A stretch of 64,000 bases of DNA from Nautilus pompilius (lineage: Eukaryota; Mollusca; Cephalopoda; Nautilida; Nautilidae). The stretch spans positions 806,001-870,000 of the forward strand of contig JACATO010000330.1 of assembly GCA_018389105.1 (NCBI GenBank). Direction: 5' to 3'. The notes beneath the pieces were generated by a model. The model worked only from the letters and a program-made list of their open reading frames with translations, had not been told where the DNA came from and searched no databases. This document shows positions 39,461 to 53,325 of this stretch, in pieces (the stretch's first letter is position 1; every line of letters starts with the position of its first letter). A program made the position numbers and the translations under genes.

Positions 39461-39534
39461 GCGATATTCAAATGGAACTTGGCTGAAACAGCATGCTGTA
39501 ATGGTGGTGTCTGGCTGGATTTCATTTGGATGCC
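39461..39534. repeat. Short palindromic repeat, copy D
   Basis: The left arm ATTCAAATGGAACTTGGC pairs with the right arm GCTGGATTTCATTTGGATGC. It is slightly more diverged than B and C. Confidence 0.65.
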
Positions 39535-42500
39535 ACAAGTATTTTACAGTGAGGCACATCCAGGATTTTATGGCGGGAATTAATTCATCAATTCCAAAAC
39601 AAGGAACTTTTTCAAGATTGTCACAATGGCTAATATTTAACTTTACCTGACCCCGACTTTCTCAGTCTTTAAACGTGTGAATTATGTCCACTGTTACTAA
39701 GCATAAAGAATGAATACAGATGAATTAAAATGAAAGTAAAGCAACGATCCTGAATTTGAAGAAAATTATTTATAAGTCCAACTCAAACAGATCAGACTAA
39801 AAGAACGTTAACGATAACTGAGGGAAATAAAAGGATTGCTTGAAAAAACAGGTAAACATACCTAATAATAGTCCCACACTATTCTTTCGTTCTTGCTGCT
39901 ATCTCTTTGAAGGTTTTTCAGTAAGAATTACTACACATATGGAGCCTAGTTTGCAGATGAATATTCAACCAATGGAGAATGTAAAGAAACTGAAATCAGG
40001 ATAAAATGATATGCAAAGAATTCAATGTCGATGTATTTATTTGAAATATTTCGCCAAGCCATGAGCGAGATTTTATCTCCAAGCCTGAAATAAAATTATC
40101 TGTTTAAAAGTTTAGAAAGTGATACAAAATATTTGCTACAGCAACATCTCAATATGCGGAGGATGTGGTTTTTGCTCTGAGACAAAAAGATTACATCCAA
40201 CTTGTGGCTGAACACAGACATAATATACATGCAACATGAGTGGGATTATGCCATCCACCCATACAAAGATGAAATTAAATGCCCGCATATAAACAAGACA
40301 GAGTGTTGGAGTGACAGGCGTGGTGGTGTTGACCCTGGGAGGAGCTGCTGCTTCAGCCTGGTCCTATGTATCTTTGATGAGATGATGAGGTAACTGAATA
40401 CTGAGGAATGTAGATAGGAGGTGGTGATGTATATGAAAAACAAAGCTAGAACAAGGGAGTTTATTAAAACAATAATATATATATATATGAATCAGCAAGA
40501 GGGATATGAAAAACTACATTGTATTTTTTTTTGACAGAGTCTATTTCTAATCTTTGGCAAGAGAGGTAAAGTAATCACAGATTGAAAAATGGTTTTTATC
40601 ATGCAAAATAAACAGAAAAGTGATTTAAGGTGCCCTGCACCCTGAAAGCAACACAATGTAATGTTACACAGCAAAAATGAATTAGGGTGTCGGGTGATTT
40701 CTGCAAGTAATAATGAAAGTTAAATTGTTTAATATAAGGAATATTACAAGATATATATATATGTAAAGTCCAACATTTGATTTTTAATATCATTATTTAA
40801 AATTAGTTATTACTTTAATGACTATTTTCCCATGAGTGACTTAGAAATTTAAGAAATAAAAATCTTGATTACATCTGGTTAAAGCTGTTAAAAGAACAAG
40901 AATGAGGCACAAAATAATGTCACTCATGTATTCGATATATCACTTTATTCAAGCATAAATTAATAAACAATGTATGTAGTAGAATGCAAATGTTTCCTAG
41001 TGGACTGGAGTAAAGGGATTGGACATTTCGGTTACTGTGTAATCATCGTTCACCTGGACATAGGAATTCTTCAATGTCTGGCTATCTGGGCCTAATCTAA
41101 AAAGTCGGTTTGTGACTCTGCTGAATTCTTAATTCCAATAATGTTTATCTGTGCGTTAGGTGACCGACTATCTTTAAGCAGCTTTTGCTGAAGAGGCGTA
41201 TTTTTTTTTTAAGCGGACAATCCCACGCAGTTTCTGCAGATGCTGATAAAAAGTTGCGAAGCTTGGACGACTATCGGTTCTCACTTCTATGGCTCAGATT
41301 TTGCGTCGTAAACCAAAAGTTGGAGAAATAAAGTCATGCAGTAACATTGTTACTAAAGAAGAAATGACGTGCTACACTAACTGCAGCCATGTGCACAGAA
41401 ATGGGTTAGGAACGGAATCTTAATTAGCACTAGACTCTGCCCAACTTTGAAATAGCTCTAAAGGGTAAAAGTAATCCTAAAATAAACAAAGAAAAAGGGG
41501 CTGACATGGTAATTTCTCTTTAGATTTATTCCAATGCTTAACAATAGCTCTGATTGTTTTAGCAAACAAAGTAACTTCTTCCCCCTCCTAAATTTATATA
41601 AGCAGCTGATCCCACCCACACATCAGAGATGACATACTACTATCATCTGTGCTAAAGTCATTTTTCCTCAGCAAGACAGACCTAGTACATGTAGAGATAT
41701 TTATCAAGTAGTTTAATTTTCAAAGATCGCTTTGACACAATGACTGATGGAAATATAGAAACAGCATCCCCCCCAAAAAAAGTTGCACCTAGGTGACCGA
41801 CCTTCACAGGGTGAACAACACCCCAAATCAGACATCCTGTCCATGCCCTAAGCCCTGGCAGTTGTCAGATAGAAAAGAGAGACAACTAATTCCCAGCCCT
41901 GCTCCCACTCTCCTGGGCTTGGGTAATATGGGTCTGTGTGGAGTGTTGTCACCAGGTGAGGTCAGGTGGCTTTGTTAGTGTTCTTTGTTCCCTCCTTGTG
42001 ACTTGCCACAGAACAATGGGCACCCTGGTCCTTCCTGCCCCTCTCCAGTTCACTGTTAGCTTTGGCAAGGAGAAAGGAGAGAAAAAAAACACACACACAC
42101 AGAGAGAGGGAAAACTGAATAATGCTTATAAATAAGCATAGTTTTTTTTTTGTTTTTTGTAGTTCATGTCAGTCATTTTGAAACAAGAAAATCTTAACGA
42201 TAAACTGCACACTAAACTTTACAAATGGAAAAAGAAACCAAATTTAAAGAGAGAGAGAGGAGGTGGGGGGGGAGGCAGTGCAGCAAGTCTCACTAAAATC
42301 TAAAATGTTAAATCTGGTAATCCATCATCTATTGCCACTTTAGGTGGAAAAACTTTTTAAAAGTTACATCTGAAGCTACATTCTGGTATTAGTAATTACC
42401 GAAACAATAACTCACTTGCCTTTGTTTGTTGCTTTTACAAAAAAAACAATGTCTAGTTTTTTCTTCCTTTTATACTTTTTGATCTGTTTTTTGTATTTTT

Positions 42501-45500
42501 TTTTTAAAATTAGAAAATAAGAGAAGATCGCTGTCAATGTCTGTTGATGAAAAGATAACCTGCTCCATAACTAAAACCTTTACATTAGATGGCTTTTAGT
42601 GCTCAGAAACACAAGTTCCCTAAAATAACAGTATTAAAATATTTAATTATTTCCTATATGCAGTTGATACTGTGATTGGTATATTTAGTTTCAAAGTTGA
42701 ATCGTGAATAGTAATAACCATAACCATATATGTTAAAGTTATGTGGACTACTACCGTTTCATTAAACTGTTCCAATTTCTATTACAATACAGTAGAGTGT
42801 AATAAATGACAGATTTCATTCTATCCGGTTAGCTTGAGACAATCTTTTATCTGCCTTTTCAAATATTTATCTACTGACACAATATTATTCCAAACCTTTT
42901 GTAAAACATCCATCCTTTCACAGCAGCCATCTGGATAAATCTTTGAAGATATGGAAAGAGAATAGGTTGAAACGACACACACGCACACACAAATCCCTCC
43001 ACTGTACTCAAAGATTATTATTTCATGAAATGCCATTTCTAGCTACAAAATGAAAGGAATGCAAAACATGCAAGGAATAAAAGCTATGCACATACCATCC
43101 ATGATATTTGACAATACAAGTGATAGAAACAAAACTCACTCTTATCTGCATGTTGTTTTATTAAATTTCTATTTTGTGCAGAATCTCTAACGAGTTCTGT
43201 TTGGAGTTAATAGCGTGGTGTCATAATGCCACAGTTGGCTAACGCGGTGTGAAGATACAGGATGTCTCTAGCTTTACAATCATTGCTATTAAGATATTAT
43301 AGTGTCTTTGAAAACATTTCAATAAAATTTTTATGTAACTTTTACATAGCCTCTTTAGATGTTCGTTAGAAGCAATACTAAAATCTGTTATTAGTGACTT
43401 TGTATCAGTATCGAAAATTTCTGCCTTCAGGGTATCAACTTTATTAAATCTAATTGCAAACTCACAAACAGCAAAGTAGTAAAGCTAATAGCCTAGTCAT
43501 CATTTTCTTCCCTTAATTTGCAGCCTACCTGTATTGTGCAAATTATTAGCATTGTTTATGCATGACAACCATTTCTCTCTTTTTCTTCTAAATTTCATTC
43601 ACAGATCTTCGCAAACATTTTCCAGTTAAAAAACTACACCATACTGTGTGGTTGTCTCCTAAATGGACTGTTTTCTGATGTGATTTATGGTCACTATCAC
43701 TAACTTCTGGGACACCCCCCCAAAAAAGCATCATTCCTAGACAAAACCAGTATGGAGTAAACTAATGTCTTATTATTTCTCTCCTGGGTATTGCCTCTCA
43801 GCTTATCACTGTAAACTGAATCTAAGTAACACGTTTTTGCTAGATTACAGTTTTATTAGAGCAGACAAAAGCCTGATTAGAGATATCCAGGCTAAGACCA
43901 ACTAAAATGAAATTAAATATTTCTTTTTAAAGTTTCCCCTTCTCTTTTTTTGGCGATAATAACATATTTTAATTATAGTAACGTCTGCTGTTCAGTGGTC
44001 TTTTATACCAGCCACCCACTGAATGCCTGCCACATCTAATCTATAAATTCACATGGCACTAACACTATGCTCATTAAAATAATTCTTTTTTATTTATTTA
44101 TTCATTCAAGTTGTTCCTCTGCTTAATCCTGGAAAAATATAGTTCAAAATGTTAAATATTCAAATTTCTAGGTTTCAGACAAAATAACCAGAATAAAAAC
44201 AAAAGCCTCAGAATATGCAATGCGATAAGGGGAAATAACTCCTTGGTGGGGGGGGGGCTTAGGTTCTCCTATTCTTGTTAGCGATGTCTTTGTGCAGGAC
44301 ATTAGTGAGTTGAAACCTACAGCGAAAATAAATAAATGAGAAAAAAAAACAAAAAGACAAAAGGTGATTACGTTTTCTTTTTTTTTTATATAGTACATGA
44401 ACTGGAAACTGCTAACTAAATTCTTGTCAGCAAATTGCCCCTGGCAATTAACGCCAGAAGATTCTTGGTTCACCTGGATATCCAGGCATAAAGGTCAATG
44501 TGGGGGAACTAAGTCAAACAAACTTTACCATTTGAATCACTTTAGATTACTTTCTTACTTTTTAAACACCTTGCTGTGCTGGCTCTGGGTTTGCTCACCT
44601 TGAAAAAGTGATCTGCATGCATGCATGTTAAATTTCTTAAGAAATTCTAGTGAACATAGGTCAGCATCTTAACGGGACAGAGGGAGAGTATACCAATCTT
44701 TTTCAGTTTATGGATGTAATGCACAATTTAGTTACCAATTAGCTATCTACCTGATAAAATACCAAGAAGCATGAGTCATTATCTGTGTGACTCTACCAAA
44801 GAACTCCGTTAATATCTGACAACGTTTATCTAACAGTCTTTAATAAAGAAAATGTCATTAGATTTGGGAAGGCTGACATCATGTGGTTTCCCTATGAATT
44901 TGAGCTGAGTACTAAAAGAAAGTCCCTCTTTTAGCCAGTATTACTATGTTATTAGTATGCTTTATTTATGCATGAAAATATTTTAATAAGTAATAGCATT
45001 AATGACACTATATTTTTAGTGTAACGTTTGGGAAAATATGCATTGAAAGTATGTGCAATGGAAACTTTGGTAGTGTTATATAGTAGAGATTCCCAAGCAC
45101 ACATACTGAGAGCAAGATGGCAACCATTTTTTCCAGTTAGTGTCAAGACAGGTAACATCTATTATGCAATAATTTCATGAACCAATAACATGTCTATAAA
45201 ATGGATAAACAAATACAATCAAGATGAGATCATGTTGCTCATATGAGAAGTGGGAACTTTACACTAGTTTAGAAATTGCTTATTCAATAATCCTTAATCA
45301 AGCTGACATTCTTTGGAATGCATGCTACTGACAAAGGGTGTGATATTTCAGGAGGACAACAAATATTCACTCGCTTACGTAAATTTGCATGAGATTTTCT
45401 GCCATAACCACAAGAGGCCAGGTCTTCATCCTGTGGAGTTCCATCTCATTAGAGCTGAAAAAGTTATACAGTTTTGCCTTACACACCAACCAAAAGACAT

Positions 45501-45627
45501 CTAGATATTCAGATGGTATAAGAAAGCTTGCAGGCTGCTGGGAAGTGTGCATTTGAGTACAGGGAAAAACTGTATATAGTGAAAATAAATATCACCTCTA
45601 AAAAAATTGCATGCTGTATCTTAGGGC
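39535..45627. other. Noncoding DNA
   Basis: Apart from the GC-rich island at 41790-42090, only microsatellites and chance-length frames were seen. Confidence 0.6.
41790..42090. promoter_or_regulatory. GC-rich noncoding island
   Basis: About half G+C by eye, against roughly one-third around it. It contains CAGGTGAGGTCAGGTGG, GAACAATGG (SOX-like) and GGGAATTAG on the minus strand. A 61-codon plus-strand frame (41793-41978) followed by a GTGAGG donor-like site is present, but its product looks like nothing known. Options are enhancer, unrecognised SINE or an exon; I favour regulatory or repeat. Confidence 0.3.
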
Positions 45628-45650
45628 AGTGGTTTCCAACCTGTGGTCTG
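45628..45650 (+). repeat. hAT-like terminal repeat, single end
   Basis: CAGTGGTTTCCAACCTGTGG matches the usual start of hAT inverted repeats (CAGTGGTTCCCAAC). No matching right end was found within a few kilobases. It may be the left end of hAT relic A or of a separate truncated copy. Confidence 0.5.
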
Positions 45651-46284
45651 TGTATTTACTGGTCCCTCTAAAATAAAATTTAAAAAGTATCCAAAGGATT
45701 ATATAGTTGCTTGGGTGTAAATCAGTGATGTTCTTTAAAATTTATAAGGAAATAAAAAGAGATTTTTATATCTACTGATAGGATATTGCTTGGGCTTTGG
45801 GCAATGCATGCAAAAATATTATCATACAGTGATGCTACTGCCAAGCATAGGTCTGACTATATGCAATGTATAGTATTAATCATACTGTTATTATACTACA
45901 AATTATGTCTCAATATATCACATCAACTTAATTCCTATGGTTGGTGTATGAATTAAAAAGAATCTAAAAAATGTAGAAGGAACCTTGAACTTCTAGCTAC
46001 TGACTTCTGCCATAAATAGTGTTTACTTCAAAGATGAAGTGTCATAAGCTAATTTTTTGTTTAGTTTTTTGCCTTATTTAATGCAAAAATAACTTGAGCT
46101 CATGGCTAAACAAAACATTTGGTGAATTCTTTAATCAAATCTAAAACTAATGACCGGAGTAGTGGAGGAAACAAAGCAGACGTTTGTGTTAGTGATTTGC
46201 TATGCAGTAAACAAGAGATGAACAAGTAGCAAGTCACTGTGTAAGAAATGAGCTGCTTTCAATCAGAAATGTGATAGTTTATAA

Positions 46285-46680
46285 ATAGAGTTTGGTTTTA
46301 CAAGTGAAGGTGAAGTGAATAAAGCTCAGTGCATTGTACACTACACTGTCTTTTCAGATGATGCAATTACACCCTCAAAAGTAAAAAAAAGCACTTGCAT
46401 GCAATACACAAAGAACTAGTAGAAAAACCTAAAAAATACTTTTAGACAAAGGGTGATCAATTTAAAGGACAACAGAAGGTTATCCACAGTATTTTTGTAT
46501 TCTAAAGCGGCAACATTGGCAGCATCTTATAAGAAGTGTGATTACAAATTGCAAAAGCTAAAAAGTCTTTCACTGTTGGCAAGGAATTGAATTTGCCTGC
46601 ATTTGTTTAGAACTGTTTTTGCTTCTATCAAAGAAGCAAACGTTTCCCTGGGACTGGCTAAATCATTTTTTTTTTTTGGT
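46285..46680 (+). pseudogene. hAT-superfamily transposase relic A (BED finger and start of transposase)
   Basis: The plus strand encodes, in one frame from about 46288, EFGFTSEGEVNKAQC, then VFSDDAITPSKVKK. After a one-base shift it reads KKHLHAIHKELVEKPKKYF. This is the N-terminal BED-type zinc finger of the hAT elements related to host proteins ZBED5 and SCAND3 (first Cys in AQC; the histidines of HLHAIH). After about 60 bases comes AATLAASYKKCDYK, overlapping in another frame with KIAKAKKSFTVGKELNLP, which matches the A-S-Y-x-I-A-x-A-K-K-P-H-T-I-G-E block of the same family. The catalytic domain is not visible. A hAT-like end (CAGTGGTTTCCAACC at 45628) upstream may belong to it. Confidence 0.75.
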
Positions 46681-47529
46681 TCAAGTTTTTTTTTTTGTTT
46701 TTCTGAGTTTTAAATTTTTGTATCGTTTGTTTTGTCAGATCACCTCTTTATTTACAGCTTGCATATTGTTTTTCACTGGTGTGATGTTATTTCAGTAAAA
46801 CCCTCAGTCATGTAGATTTGATGGGGCCTATAAATACAGTACTACTTTTCTTTTTCTTCGGTGGGGAGGAGAATAAAAAAGACCAAGTTGTTGTTCAGAG
46901 ACTCTATTATCGTATTTCACTTGTTATAATTTAATTTATCTTTTTTACTGAACTGTGTTGTACAAAAGGGTACTGGCCTGCAAAAATCTCATTGCTATTT
47001 TCACTGGGTATCTGGTATTTTTGATGTTACAAATTTTGATGCCAAGACAGCCCTCCCCCCTCCAGTGACCAAATGACCAGTGGACAACAGACTAAAGATG
47101 TACAATTATATATTTTTCAAGCTTACATGTGTTTGCATTTCTGCTTTTGTTCAGCTCATTTGTAACCAAATAATGAACTATTCCTGCTGAGCAAAGGTGA
47201 ATTATTCTACTAAGACCACTTGAGAATATCTCCATTGGAATGATATATTTTAACAATCCAGACCCTACATCCCACGTTAATCCGTTGATCTGAGTCATCA
47301 AGTAGGTTATGGATAGACAGAATAAAAACACTGCTGATAGATTTAGTAATTCATGAATTTGAATGTGCTGGACCAAAATAGGCTGAAATCAATGATTTTG
47401 GTAAGTGTGTGGTGGGGGGCAACGGAGCAGTTTCACATCACCCCGTATGTGCAATATTTTGCCTGTGTGGCAGGTCTTCTGTGTTTATGTGTGGCCCCTT
47501 GTGACATGGTAAAAAAAAAAAATTTTTTT

Positions 47530-47830
47530 TAGCAGCTTTCCCTCTGACAGTTAATGGCAATTGTCAAAACAGATCCAAAAACCTTGTTTTGTTCTCGGAG
47601 TTACGCTCCCAAGTTAACATCTGACTAAAAGACAACAAAAAGTGGCTCATCAGCATAAATTATACCTGGGAAAAAAAACCAGAAAATCTATAGGGAAGCT
47701 TGACAGAAACAATACTAAGAAAGAAAGGAAAAACTCTGCAGCTGACTTTGGAGTTTCATGATGTATAAGTTTGAAGGTGTGGACTCAGCTCTAATTGACC
47801 ACTAATTAGTATAGAATGCTTCGGATGTGG
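47530..47830. promoter_or_regulatory. Candidate conserved noncoding block
   Basis: A motif-dense, non-repetitive stretch with CTGACAG (Meis/TGIF-like), CAATTGTCA, and CATAAATTAT homeodomain-like sites. It has no coding frame. Function is not shown by the sequence. Confidence 0.25.
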
Positions 47831-50800
47831 TAGGCTTACACACAGTACAAGCAACACTAGAATAGTAGTAATCTTAGTAAAAAAAAAAAAAGCATACATG
47901 CTACAAAAATGTTATTCTTTGCTGTACCTGATATACTCTGTCTTTCCACTATACATTCAATTATCTAAGTCCAGTATCTGTCAGAATGGATGTGCAATCC
48001 TATAAATCAAAGACCTTGAGATGAGAAAATGTGGAAAAACTTTATATCTAAGACTTAATAGCATTAAATGAGTGGTTTGTACAGTGCTTATCAACTACCT
48101 TTACTTCTCTGCTATAAAAAAAAGAGACTAATTTGAACACTAGAATAAACTGGAACTAAGCAAGGCTTTGGTGTGTGGCTAACCTCTGCACCCTGCTTTC
48201 TTCTGCTTGGTTTAAGAAATGCATTCTTATGTACTGACATCAGCATGCAGATTTAAAACAAAAATATGCTATTCTGAAAACCTTTTGACCTTTTGCAATC
48301 TGCACAGTGAACATTTCTGCAGTAAAATAACTTAATCTACTTTTCATTACCCAAATCTTTTGTTTAGCAATAAGATTTCTCACAGGTTTTATGTGAACAA
48401 CCTGTGACTATTGAGGTAAAAGTTGAGCAGCAACTTCTAAAACAATTTTGTATCCTGTCAACATCTCGCATTTAAATTCAAATCTCAGACCAGGTTAAAT
48501 CTTTTTAAATCTCCACAAGCGGCTACAACCATTCTATTGAGCACAGCTTTTTTTAGTTTGTCACTTTTATCCAAATAAAAGTATGTAGTTATGTGGTTTT
48601 ATGTGAATTTCAGTTATTTCACTGCATCTGACAAAAATTTCAAATATAACTTTTTCTTGTTTTAATGTGTCTGTTAGGTGGAACGGAATTCTAAAGTTAA
48701 AGTTTAAAAATTAATTTCAATACCAGGCGTAAGGTGATAGAAAACATGAAGCCTTTAAGAGATAAAAAACATTGTCAATAGCTTTCCTTTCTTAGGAAAT
48801 ATAGCATTATTTAAAAAATGTACTAACTTCTTACATAGAGATACCAACACTACCCTGAAACTTGTGATAGTCTCAGACTGTAAAGGGCTTATCTTTGCAT
48901 TATATACTTCTCAAGTAATTGATGAATTAATTAATAGATATTGATGCTCTTGAAGATGACAACTGTTAGTATAATCCATAAACACATTTCTTCAAAAAAT
49001 TTAAGCTGAGAAGAAAATTTTAAAAATACAAATTCACGGGTATTCTATGTTTATTTCTGGTAACCCACCCCAATGAGTGATTATTTCAAGCAAGTAAAAA
49101 CCAAATAGCCTGACAAACACAAACCTACACGGACATAGGCAGGTGAGGTAACAAAATAATTATTATCCAGGTATACCTTCTTGTCTCATTGTGCGGCAAT
49201 GTCAAGCATCCTAGTGAAATGTCAACACGGCCCACACCCACAGGTGACAGATGGTGGGACGAGACCACCTCCAGTTCAGTTTTTATGTTATGTCAACATT
49301 TGACATAATATACAAGAGTGACAAACACTCACTTGCTGGAGCTGAGCCTCCCACCATCCAGTTTAACAAAACTTTTTTGTTGCAGATGAACACTGATGTA
49401 GAAATCTGATGAAAACTCATCATCACCAAGTACCAAGTATTAATGAGGGATTTCTCTGCCCACATTTTTCATGCGACTTCTCTCCATTACCAGCACCTGT
49501 TGCTGTTTTCTTTAACGCTGACAAGGCTGCTAAAAGTGAGAAATTATAGACTGATCTTCAAGCATTTCTTTTGAGGGGGGTTTGGGGACAGTGCCAGGTT
49601 TTGTCTTGAAAAGAATAAAATAGCACAAAAGAAGTTGTAAAAACCAATATAATGCGCCTCGCAAAAACCACCAAGAAGATATTAGCAAAATGAATCGCTG
49701 ACACAAAAATACTTTCCAAATTAAACACGGCCAAAGTCGAAAACAAAAATGCTGCAATGTATCCAATAATTTTGTGCACTTAGCATTTAACTAATTTGAA
49801 AAACCAGAGCACAGCAAAGATAGAACTCATGCGGTTAAGAATATATGCATAGTTTATGAAAATCGTTAGTTTTAACGAAAAGTTATGTTAAATAATGCTA
49901 AATCTGTATTCAAGATAAAGATTACATAAGTGACGTTGTAGTCTGAAAAGACCTAACAACATAAATGAAGAAGAAAAAGAAAAGATATCGCAATTAAAAA
50001 AACATTTTTTTAAAATAATGTGGATGTAAAATCACAACAAAAAGAAAAAAAAATGGGGAGGCAAATTTGTGTTCAAACATTAGGAAGTTTTCAATGATTG
50101 CTTACACTTGAGCTGCACCTGTACAGATTTTTTTTCAAAGTTGGTATATAAATATAAATATATAGCCTGATTCTATTACCTAGAAAATCAGTTAACTCTG
50201 ATACTCTGAATTGCAATCCAATTCATCAATTTATCATTGCTTCTGTCAGTTCCTCTTTCTCAGTAAACCATGTTTCTACAAGTTGTCAACATCACCAGGT
50301 TCTGTCCACTCCTAACTGGAACCAAACCTAATCTTAAAAACTTCAGTATTTGTACATAAACTAAATCCTGTTTGTTTTTTTAAAGAATCAGATTTTTCCC
50401 TAGTAAAAAGGAGAGAGAGAATTTCCAAAGCTTCTTCAGTTCCGCCATCATTTATTAGCTATTAGTGTGGAGGTAAAATTCTTGTCTCTACAGTAAGATT
50501 TGCCCCCCCCCTCCCTCCCTCCAATAAGGCTTGTCTGTGTTTTTTGGTTGGTTTTTTTTTTTAGATAATGATAATAATGTAAAATTTCGTTACATTTTTT
50601 AAAAAGTCTTACCAACTATCAAGCCGGTTAATATACCAAAAATACCATTGATGATAGTTATCATTTTTAGCCAATAAATTGTCCAATCTTTTCTTCCTTT
50701 GTCAATCATTGAAAAAGTAAATTGTTTCCAATGGGGAAAGGGTTAGGTTCCATCACAAGAAACTTATATGCACATCTTTAAATTTAGAAGAAAGATTAGT

Positions 50801-51689
50801 TAATAGGTTCTCGTGTTTTTATTATGGGCTACCCTAGTAAACCGTGATATTCAACATTATATCTGTCATAACCTACAAGCATAAGATGCTAAACAAAAGT
50901 ATAAAACATAATTTGGTTTGAGAAAAGACATATAATGGACTATAATTCAAGCAAGAAATACGAAATTAAATATAAACATTTTCCAAGCCAGTAAGAAAGA
51001 AACAAACAAAATATATATTGAAATCAAGAGTAACAAAGCAAAATCATTATTAATACTATTTAAAAAAATACAAGAGTAAAAAAAAAAAATAAAAAAAATG
51101 AATGAATTTGTGTTAGTTTTTCAAGATTGTATATTTTAAAAGAAATATTTACATGACATTTATTCTTTTGTGTTTGCCTGTTAGACTGTTTAATAATGGT
51201 AAAAAATGCCATTAGATGGCACTTGATGGAGATCATTGAGGCAACACTGCCATAGATTTGCTAGAGAGAGACAAAAGCTCCATTGGTGGAAAAAAGAACT
51301 CTTCTGTTTAGAAAGGGGCCAAAATACTGAGTATAGAAAGAGACGATGCCACAAAACCAGCCTGACTCGCTACTACAACACACCCCACTCACCATGCTAG
51401 TTAATAAGAATACCACAGATTAATAATAAAAGTCTATCAGGTTATAAAAATTAACATAGGGGAGAAATTGTATTTTTTTCAAATTAAATACATCAGTTAA
51501 AATTTTATAGACAATTTTTCCAGGTTTTGGATGGTTATTTTTAATTCTTAAAGTGAGAATGGTTATCTTTAATAAATGGCTTTAGCACAACAAAAGCAGA
51601 AGGATATTTTCCCTTGGCCAACTTGATGCTGAATAGCACTGCTGATCTGGATGAAAGAGATCAACCACTAAGATTAGTATTGGCTAGAT

Positions 51690-51920
51690 CAGTGAAAATA
51701 GCAAATGTAGAGAAGATGCAGGTGGAGCAGCTAACGGATCATAGCAACCAATGTCAAAACGGGCTTCACACAGCCAACCTGTCAGGGTTGTGCAGCAGGA
51801 CGCTGTTGTGAGGCCTGCGGGGTGATGTGCTAATTGAGTCTGCAGGTTTTCACTGGACCGTATTCCAATCAATTAGAGAACGTGGATTATCGTATTCAGA
51901 TGCCTGACAAATTAGCCTGA
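51690..51920. promoter_or_regulatory. Candidate conserved noncoding block
   Basis: A complex, GC-richer stretch with CCAATCAATTAG (PBX/HOX-like) and TGGATTA (OTX-like) sites. There are no convincing coding or transposon features. Confidence 0.2.
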
Positions 51921-53278
51921 CATTTCTAACAATTCAGCAGATCAACAACAACAACAAAAAAACTTATTTTGCAAATTTAAATCATTCATAAAGAAATTAC
52001 TGAGCATCTGGTAAGAAACAAAGATAACAGAGAAGTTTGGCAGTTAACTACCATACAGTGTGCACTGAAAAACCTCTTTACACCAGGCATTTTTGTCTAA
52101 TGTGTGTTAAACAGGAATGAAGAATTCAAATTTTAAAACGTTAGAACATATTCAAGAGGTTTCCAAAAAAAAAAAAACAAGACTATTAGATGCACTCATA
52201 AACAAACAGGTTGTGGTCCAGCTAACGTGTTTAGCAACCCACAAGTCTCTCCTACAGATGAAAATAGTCTGTTTCAGAATTACACACAACAACATAATAA
52301 TCCAAAAACATTTTACTATGATTTTAATTCTTTTTTCTGGTAGAAGTTTTTAATAAGTCACCGCACATTTTTGTCCGATTTGTGTGTTTTTTAAACTCAA
52401 ATATCATCTCAGGGTTGGGGAGGGCATCATCATTAAGGTTGATGTAGCTGATATTTCAGAGAGATCTTGCAACCCTGCTAAGCCAGATTCACACAACTAC
52501 AAGAAATCAGAAAGGCCATTGCGCAGGGGCAGTTAGTTGCTCCTTAAAATGATGTGATTAACAAACTATGCTGTCTTATAATTAGATGTATTCTGAAAAA
52601 TGAGTGAATTTATCAACGTTTTTTTTCATAATCACACATTCTGAACTTTTCCCAGGTTACTTAAACCATACAATTTGTTTTTTTTGTTTTTTTTTTTTAA
52701 TTTGGTATTTTTATTTTTTCTTAATGTATCTTTAAATTCTTTGTTTGTTTGTTTTTAATCAAAAGCTGCTGTGCATTAACCCGGCATCATTAGCTCTCCA
52801 GTTTCCTTGACCACAGCATACAAGGACGTGATGACATGCCAGTTATCACCTGCACACCTCTTCTAGCAGGTTCTTCTTGAATGCTATGGACCAAACTGAT
52901 CACTGTTTACTTCTGGATACTACTATAAACTCTTGAAGGTTATAAAAGATTTTTAAATTATCAAATTTAATGTCACTTTGACATTAATTATGAAAAACCT
53001 GGCTTATTATCACAAAGGTCTCTGAGTCCCACACAACACTAAAACAGAGGCAAAAATGTCTGCACGAAGATCAGTGACAGACAACCAGAATATATTACAG
53101 TAACTTTACCAGTGGAAAATTAATTGATAATCTTTAAAAAATAAATAAATAACATTTTGCCAACCCAGAAGTCTAGCATGAACTACACTAGTTTTCTCCT
53201 GTTATACATCCTTTTAACTTAGCTGTATAAAATATTTATTAATAATATTAAATAAATTCCAAGAAATTATCTCTTAAA

Positions 53279-53325
53279 TTATTATTATTATTATTATTAT
53301 TATTATTTATTATTATTATTATTAA
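53279..53325. repeat. (TTA)n microsatellite
   Basis: About 15 TTA/ATT units with one missing-base interruption. Confidence 0.97.

Noticed and set aside
44168..44473. 101-codon minus-strand frame
   Set aside because: Low-complexity Phe-rich stretch over A/T runs; no acceptor or donor at its edges.
49530..49779. Overlapping minus-strand frames with membrane-like sequence
   Set aside because: AT-rich DNA readily gives hydrophobic frames; two frames overlap and neither has a plausible gene context.
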